A stretch of 10,273 nucleotides of DNA, taken from an uncultured beta proteobacterium. GTDB taxonomy: Bacteria > Pseudomonadota > Gammaproteobacteria > Burkholderiales > Burkholderiaceae. A model generated the notes under the pieces. The model did no database searches. It saw only the letters and a list, made by a program, of their open reading frames with translations, and had not been told where the DNA came from. The stretch is from contig CAJAFJ010000009.1 in NCBI GenBank assembly GCA_903938955.1, positions 1 through 10,273 on the forward strand. Direction: 5' to 3'. A program made the position numbers and the translations under genes. Shown here in pieces: positions 5,263 through 10,273 of this stretch (position 1 is its first letter; every line of letters begins with the position of its first letter).

Positions 5263-7659
5263 CTAAACGACGACGGTCTTTTTCTGCGGCAACAAAAAGT
5301 AGCCCAGGGCCGGCAGCAAAATCAGGGCGCCGAGCATGTTCCAGACGAACATGAACGCCAGCAAGATACCCATGTCAGCCTGGAACTTGATCGGAGAAAA
5401 GATCCAGGTCGCAACCGCAATACCCAGGGTGATACCCGTCAAAACGACCACCTTGCCGGTGAATAACAAAGCCTTGTAATAGGCTTCGGACAGGCTTTTT
5501 CCGGCTTGCAACTGGGCCTGGGTCACGGTCAACACATACAAGGCGTAATCCACACCAATGCCGACCCCCAGTGCAATCACCGGCAGGGTCGCCACCTTGA
5601 CGCCAATGTTCAGCGCGACCATCAGCGCCTCGCACAGCACCGAGGTCAGCATCAACGGCAGCACCGCACACACCACGGCTTGCCACGAGCGGAAGGTGAT
5701 GAAGGCCAGGATGATCACCGCCAGATACACCAGCATCAGCATCTCGGTGTTGGCTTTCTTGACGACCATGTTGGTCGCGGCTTCAATGCCAGCATTGCCT
5801 GCAGCCGACAGAAAACGAAGTTCCGAGGTGTTGTTTTTGGCAGCGAAGGCTTCGACGGTCTTGACGACGCTGTCGAGGGTGTCGGCCTTATGGTCCTTGA
5901 GGTAGGCGTACACCGTCAACAAGTCACAGTTCTGGTTGAACAACTCGCGCGGTGCCCGCGTGATGATGGAGTTGAGCATGTCCTGGCTGCGTGGAATTTC
6001 ATACCACTTCAAGCTGCCTTCATTCAGACCGGCCGCGGCCAATTTGCTCAAGCCGGCCAGTGAGTTGGTGGTTTCTACACCGGGCAACTGCTTCAGTTCT
6101 TGCTCCAGGGCGTCAACGGCCATGACCGTGTCGTAGTGCGCGCAATGAAATTGCGGTGTCTTGACCATCACGATGTAGACATCGGAACTGGCCGCGTAGT
6201 TGGACACCATGAAGGCGTTATCACGGTTGTAGCGCGAATCGGGACGCAGCTCGGGCGCGCCCTGATCGGTGTCACCAATCTTCAACTGGAAGCTGACGAC
6301 CAGGCCGATGGCACCCATGATCGTGGCCACGACGATGGCAACCGTCGCCCACTTGCGCTGGGTAAACAGATCGAGGAAGGCCCAAAACGGGTGCTTGGCA
6401 TGGCCGGCATCTTGCGCTTCGGCCAATTCGGACTTCAGACTTCGCTTGGCGGCAGTCGCGCTGACACCGGTGTAGGACAGCAGAATGGGCAGCAGGAGCA
6501 GATTGGTGAAAATCAGCACCGCCACACCAATGCTGGCGGTAATCGCCAGATCCTGAATAACCTGAATCTGAATCACCATCAGGACTGCAAAGCCCACGGC
6601 ATCGGCCAGCAGCGCCGTCACGCCGGCCAGGATCAGGCGGCGAAAGGTGAAGCGTGCCGCCACCAGTTTGTCGGTGCCGCGACCGATGTCCTGCATGATG
6701 CCGTTCATTTTCTGTGCGCCGTGACTCATGCCAATGGCAAACACCAGAAACGGCACCAGCACCGAGTACGGGTCAAGTTCAAAGTTCAAGGTCGGCAACA
6801 GCCCGAGTAGCCAGATAACTGCTACCACCGAGCAGGCCACCACCAGCAGCGTGCTGCGAATACAGCGCGTGTACCAGTAGAGCACCACCGTGCAGATAAT
6901 GATGGCGATCGCGAAGAACATCAGCACCTGCTGCAAGCCCGACAGCAGATCGCCCACCACCTTGGCGAAGCCCGTGACGTGAATCTTGATGTCGTCAGTC
7001 TCGTACTTCTGGCGCAGTGCTTCCACCCGCTTGGAAAGATCGTTGTAATCGATGCGCGCGCCGGTCTCGGCAATTTTTTCCTGGAGTGGGACCAGGATGA
7101 TGCTGGACTGAAAATTGGCGGCAACCAATTGGCCAATCTCACCGGATCGCTCAACGTTGAGACGCACCTGGTCAATGCTGGCCGGGGAGCCGTTGTAGTC
7201 CTCGGGAATCACCGGGCCGCCGTCCAGGCCCTCTTCTGTGACACCGGTCCAACGCACGGCCGGTGTCCACAAGGATTTCATGAAGGGCCGGTCGACCCCG
7301 GGATACAGAAACACCTCATCGGTGACGCTGCGCACGACCTCCAGATAGGCCGGGTCAAAAATGGTGCCCTTGCGGGTTTCTACCGCGATGCGCAAGTTAT
7401 TGCCGGCGCCCGCCAACTGCGAACGGTTTTCGAGAAAGTTGGCAATGTAGGGATGCTTGGTCGGAATCATCTTCTCGAAGGCCGCGTTCAGGGTCAGGCC
7501 GGTCGCCTGGTAACCCAGGACCAGCGTTGCCATCAGACACACCAGGACAATGATGAGCCGGTTGTTGAAAAACAGTCTTTCGATCCATGACCCCGAATGG
7601 GCGTCGAAATCTTGCAGGGAGACAGCGCCGGCATCCGGCTGGGGGGCTACATAACTCAT
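5263..7659 (-). CDS. MMPL/RND-superfamily transporter, HpnN-like, 12 predicted helices
   Basis: A 798-residue inner-membrane protein with the duplicated RND plan. There is a helix at about 35-53, a large periplasmic loop to about 240, five helices to about 395 and a helix near 437-457. A second periplasmic loop follows, then five helices at about 637-790. The GVGIGVDYALYVL motif (698-710, D704) in the second half is the conserved proton-relay type segment of MMPL proteins. The matching first-half segment reads FAIGMSHGAQKMNG (307-320) and lacks the usual Asp. MMPL proteins move lipids or hydrophobic molecules across the inner membrane. The start overlaps the preceding propeller gene by one base (TAATG), implying translational coupling and a joint complex. 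The substrate is unknown; export or envelope handling of aromatic/hydrophobic compounds is inferred from context. Confidence 0.9.
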   Translation of the reverse strand: MSYVAPQPDAGAVSLQDFDAHSGSWIERLFFNNRLIIVLVCLMATLVLGYQATGLTLNAAFEKMIPTKHPYIANFLENRSQLAGAGNNLRIAVETRKGTIFDPAYLEVVRSVTDEVFLYPGVDRPFMKSLWTPAVRWTGVTEEGLDGGPVIPEDYNGSPASIDQVRLNVERSGEIGQLVAANFQSSIILVPLQEKIAETGARIDYNDLSKRVEALRQKYETDDIKIHVTGFAKVVGDLLSGLQQVLMFFAIAIIICTVVLYWYTRCIRSTLLVVACSVVAVIWLLGLLPTLNFELDPYSVLVPFLVFAIGMSHGAQKMNGIMQDIGRGTDKLVAARFTFRRLILAGVTALLADAVGFAVLMVIQIQVIQDLAITASIGVAVLIFTNLLLLPILLSYTGVSATAAKRSLKSELAEAQDAGHAKHPFWAFLDLFTQRKWATVAIVVATIMGAIGLVVSFQLKIGDTDQGAPELRPDSRYNRDNAFMVSNYAASSDVYIVMVKTPQFHCAHYDTVMAVDALEQELKQLPGVETTNSLAGLSKLAAAGLNEGSLKWYEIPRSQDMLNSIITRAPRELFNQNCDLLTVYAYLKDHKADTLDSVVKTVEAFAAKNNTSELRFLSAAGNAGIEAATNMVVKKANTEMLMLVYLAVIILAFITFRSWQAVVCAVLPLMLTSVLCEALMVALNIGVKVATLPVIALGVGIGVDYALYVLTVTQAQLQAGKSLSEAYYKALLFTGKVVVLTGITLGIAVATWIFSPIKFQADMGILLAFMFVWNMLGALILLPALGYFLLPQKKTVVV

Positions 7660-8783
7660 TACTTTGGCTCCGAACGTAGTGCATCAGCGGCGATGCGCAC
7701 CGCACCGCGCTGGGTAGAGAGGACCAGTGATCCATCTGTCGCTTCCACAACGCCGGTCGCGGCGTTCATTTTTGGAAGTGTCAATTTGCCAAACGTCAAG
7801 CCACCGTCACGGCTCAACATCAGTTGCCCGGTTTCATCCACCACCACCTGGCGACCATCCCGCAGGCGTGCGCCCGCGGTGAGCGTCACGGCGGGTCCAA
7901 AATCGACCTTGGACCAGGTCGCGCCTTGATCCGGGGAACGGAAGGCATTGCCACGCAGGCCAAAAATCAGGGTGTTGGCACCCGGCACGGCCAGCGCGCC
8001 AAACAAGGTGCCGGGATAAGGACTTGGCAGGGCCGTGAAGCGTTGGCCGGCGTCACTGACCCGGTACAGCATGCCCTGTTCACCAGTGATCAGGAGATCA
8101 TTGCCCGCGCTGGCAATGCTGTAGAGATGACGGCTTTTCGGATTGTCAATCTGGCCGAGCAGCGACGCCCAGGTCTTGCCGCCATCAGCGGTTGAAAAAA
8201 CCAGGCCGTAGGCGCCGATGATGAAACCATGCTGCTCGTCAAAAAAATGGACATCCAAAAAGGGCTTGTCGGCGCCTTCGGTGACCATGCGCTGGGCATC
8301 GCGCTGGCGACGTGCGCCAGCTTCAGGATTTTTGAGCACGGCGGCCTCTGCGGCTGTTGCTTCAATTTGCGCGGCCTGTTTGCCGTCAAGTTGACGCACC
8401 CAGGTTTCACCACTGTCAACCGTTTTCAGGACCACACCACTGTGACCGACCGCCCAACCAGTGTTGCCAGTGGCAAACCGGGCATTGGTCAGTGTGACGC
8501 TGGTGGGTACGCCCTTGGCTTGGCGCCAGGTCTGGCCGTTGTCGTCCGACAGCACAACCATGCCCATCTCGCCGACGGCCACCAAACGCTTGCCGGCTGT
8601 GGCCACGGCATTCAAGACGGCCGACTTGGCGCGCTCGGTATGACGGGCGGGCAGGTCCAGAATGTCGATGCGCCCACCGGCATCCGCACTGGCTGCATTC
8701 ACTGAACCGCCTGCTAACAGACTGACAGTGCTCAAAATTACGGCAGCAGAAAGCCACCGCCACGCAAATACGCGAGCGTCCAT
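7659..8783 (-). CDS. Secreted Ycf48-like (HCF136/BNR) beta-propeller protein
   Basis: A 374-residue predicted periplasmic protein with a signal peptide (hydrophobic segment about 8-26, cleavage likely near VNA-AS at about 30). It is built of BNR/Asp-box repeats with the pattern S/T-x-D-x-G-x-T-W/F, at residues about 79-86, 121-128, 197-205, 241-249, 282-290 and 323-331. Six clear copies indicate a beta-propeller. An Ala/Gln/Glu-rich, probably helical insertion (about 131-170) separates the second and third motifs. Ycf48 in cyanobacteria is a photosystem II assembly factor; bacterial relatives beside RND genes are not involved in photosynthesis and are probably periplasmic partners of the transporter. 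The ATG at 8783 is chosen; a TTG at 8795 would add four residues, and neither has a good ribosome-binding site. Confidence 0.88.
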   Translation of the reverse strand: MDARVFAWRWLSAAVILSTVSLLAGGSVNAASADAGGRIDILDLPARHTERAKSAVLNAVATAGKRLVAVGEMGMVVLSDDNGQTWRQAKGVPTSVTLTNARFATGNTGWAVGHSGVVLKTVDSGETWVRQLDGKQAAQIEATAAEAAVLKNPEAGARRQRDAQRMVTEGADKPFLDVHFFDEQHGFIIGAYGLVFSTADGGKTWASLLGQIDNPKSRHLYSIASAGNDLLITGEQGMLYRVSDAGQRFTALPSPYPGTLFGALAVPGANTLIFGLRGNAFRSPDQGATWSKVDFGPAVTLTAGARLRDGRQVVVDETGQLMLSRDGGLTFGKLTLPKMNAATGVVEATDGSLVLSTQRGAVRIAADALRSEPK

Positions 8784-8833
8784 GTTCAAACCCAAACTTT
8801 GTTAAACCAGGGCCGGAGAACCCGGACCCGGCA

Positions 8834-8864
8834 GAAAATGCCGGGGAAGTTATCCCCCCGGCAT
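8834..8864 (-). terminator. Intrinsic terminator after the DUF1329 gene
   Basis: On the minus strand a perfect 9-bp stem, ATGCCGGGG/CCCCGGCAT (8864-8856 and 8846-8838), has a 9-nt loop and is followed by TTTT. It begins 10 nt after the DUF1329 stop. The GC-rich stem and short T-run fit a Rho-independent terminator, although the T-run is short. It separates the DUF1329 gene from the propeller/transporter genes. Confidence 0.8.
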
Positions 8865-8874
8865 GCTTCTCTTG

Positions 8875-10226
8875 TTAGCGACTGGCGTCAGCCGCAACCG
8901 CGTCACCGGTGAAGTAGTTTTCTGACTTGCGCTTCGGCAGCACCTTGAAGGAACCGCCATTGAGCGACTGGACCATGCTCATGGTGCCTTTTTGCAAGTC
9001 AAAAACGGTAACGGGCTTGATCACCACCGCCGGAATGGCGGGCACGACGTAGGGGAAGACTTGGGACGTGCGCCACAACTTGCCCTCAGGGTCGTAACCA
9101 TCCATCAGTGTCAAGAGCCAGGTGTCCTCGTCCAGGTAGTAACGGCGCTTGGGCACGGCATGACGCTTGCCTGTCGCCACTGTCGCCTCGACTTCCCAGA
9201 CGCGGTGCAATTCCCAGCGCAGCTTGTCTGGATTCATGTGGCGCTTGGCAAACGCATCTTCTTCCTTGGCGGTGACAAGCGCATTGGCGTTGTAAGGCAC
9301 ATACATCTCTTTCTTGCCCACCAGTTTCCACTGGTAGCGATCCGGGTGACCCATGATGCCCATCACTTCGTCGAAGTAATTGGCGCCGGATGAAACGAAG
9401 TCAGGCGTGTCATACGCCACCGTAGGTGCACGGCGAACACGGCGTTGGCCGACCAAGTACTGCCAGGTTTGACGCGGCGTGGCGGCTTCGACGCTGTCAC
9501 GAATCACCAGCGACTCGCCGGCCTTGAACGGGGGAGAGCAATCGTCATAAAGCGTTGCATGAAATACTCACCGCTCCATTTTTCGACAGAACCGTCCTTG
9601 TAGTAAAACGGATACTGGTTGGACTGCTCATTGTGCGTCGCCAGTGTGCGCACGCCATCGGCGGTGCCAATGATGTTCTTGAAGGACACCTCGGTTGCCT
9701 CAGCCTCGACGCGCAAGAGGTAGTTCCAGATCGCCTCGGAACCGTCTTTAGGAATGGGGAAAGGAATGCCACCAAAGCAACCTTCAACCGAATTGCCGCC
9801 CGCCTTGGTCTTGCAGTTGGTCGCATTCTTGAACGTGTTGTCGTACACGTACTGAGGAGCCACTGCGGTGCGATGGGTGGGGTAGACATCCACGCGGAAG
9901 GTGTCCGGGAATTTCTTGAGCAAGGCCTGCGTGCCTTCGCTCAGCTTGTCGGCGTACTGGGCCATATTTTTGGCCGAGATTTGAACGACGGGCTTCTCAC
10001 CGGCAAAGACCTGCGTTGGAATGTCGCCCGCTTTAGGTGTGGCGGACACGGTGGCCTTGCCATCCCAAGCCGGGATGCTGCCGTCTTTATTGGCGGCTTT
10101 CTCGCCGCCCAGGGGCGTGAGGGTTGATTTCAATTTGGCGGCTTCTTCAGCCGTCACGGCGGCAAATGCCCCTGTGCTACCGGCCAGCAGCGCGACAACG
10201 GTCGCGCACAACATGGTTTGTTTCAT
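8875..10226 (-). pseudogene. DUF1329 (PF07044) periplasmic/outer-membrane protein, frameshifted
   Basis: Two overlapping frames together encode one DUF1329-family protein of about 450 residues, the usual length. The first frame has a Sec signal peptide (cleavage near AFA-AVT, about residue 22) and reads to about residue 231 (EYFMQRFMTIAL); it then gives nine unrelated residues and a TGA at 9506-9504. The family sequence resumes in another frame as PFKAGESLVIRDSVEAATPR, followed by the hallmark GQRRVRRAPTVAYDTPDF and DRYQWKLVGKKEMYVPYN. The break lies at a run of five C (plus-strand G at 9530-9534); one extra C restores the frame. It is either a sequencing/assembly error or a recent inactivation, as the rest shows no decay. 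DUF1329 proteins are commonly paired with DUF1302 outer-membrane proteins; their function is unproven. The stop-to-start spacing of 28 nt from the upstream gene indicates an operon. Confidence 0.85.
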
Positions 10227-10254
10227 GATTTAAGTCTCGTAATAAGGAGTTTGC

Positions 10255-10273
10255 TTAGAAGGTCCGCTGGATC
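10255..10273 (-). CDS. C-terminal end of an upstream gene, possibly a DUF1302 outer-membrane protein
   Basis: The minus strand at the right edge reads IQRTF followed by TAA, 28 nt upstream of the DUF1329 start. A terminal phenylalanine is typical of outer-membrane beta-barrels, and DUF1302 proteins usually directly precede DUF1329. Only five residues are visible, so this is suggested by position and is not proven. Confidence 0.4.

Noticed and set aside
5506..6810. Plus-strand open frames antisense to the transporter
   Set aside because: Their translations are rich in His, Gln and Arg and resemble no family; they mirror the conserved transporter frame.
9504..9540. Programmed -1 ribosomal frameshift in the DUF1329 gene
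   Set aside because: The C-run could allow slippage, but there is no standard X-XXY-YYZ heptamer and no known frameshifting in this family; an indel or error is simpler.

Overview
The window is a tightly packed, entirely minus-strand stretch of an aromatic-degrading Proteobacterium. The phenol hydroxylase subunits, the coding GC (clearly above 50% by eye) and the gene neighbourhood fit a Betaproteobacterium, most likely Burkholderiales/Comamonadaceae-like. That placement is inferred from protein resemblance only. All genes read right to left. No plus-strand gene, tRNA, rRNA, CRISPR array or insertion sequence is supported.

Upstream block (10273 down to 4192): the last codons of an upstream gene are followed by a periplasmic DUF1329 protein whose reading frame is broken by one base in a C-run. 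A strong intrinsic terminator comes next. Then come a secreted Ycf48-like beta-propeller protein, an MMPL/RND-type 12-helix transporter whose start overlaps the propeller stop, and a fusion of a universal stress protein domain to a hemerythrin (HHE) domain. From general knowledge, DUF1302/DUF1329/Ycf48/RND genes often sit together in degraders of hydrophobic or aromatic compounds and are suspected to form an envelope transport system. That role is not proven.

Regulatory gap (4191 to 3844): about 350 bp, visibly AT-richer than the genes. It holds a near-consensus sigma-54 (-24/-12) promoter pointing into the catabolic operon, and an AT-rich inverted repeat about 165-200 bp upstream of the predicted start, where an NtrC/DmpR-type activator would be expected to bind. 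Two identical 17-bp dyads (GTTTTC-N5-GAAAAC) lie 158 bp apart on either side of the promoter and look like paired operators.

Catabolic block (3843 to 1): a [2Fe-2S] ferredoxin (DmpQ/XylT type), catechol 2,3-dioxygenase, then phenol hydroxylase subunits DmpK, DmpL, DmpM and the first 317 codons of the diiron subunit DmpN, which runs off the left edge. Together these convert phenol to catechol and then to 2-hydroxymuconic semialdehyde (meta cleavage), with the ferredoxin keeping the dioxygenase iron reduced. The order Q-B-K-L-M-N differs from the classical dmpKLMNOPQB order: the ring-cleavage pair has moved to the front of the operon, next to the promoter.
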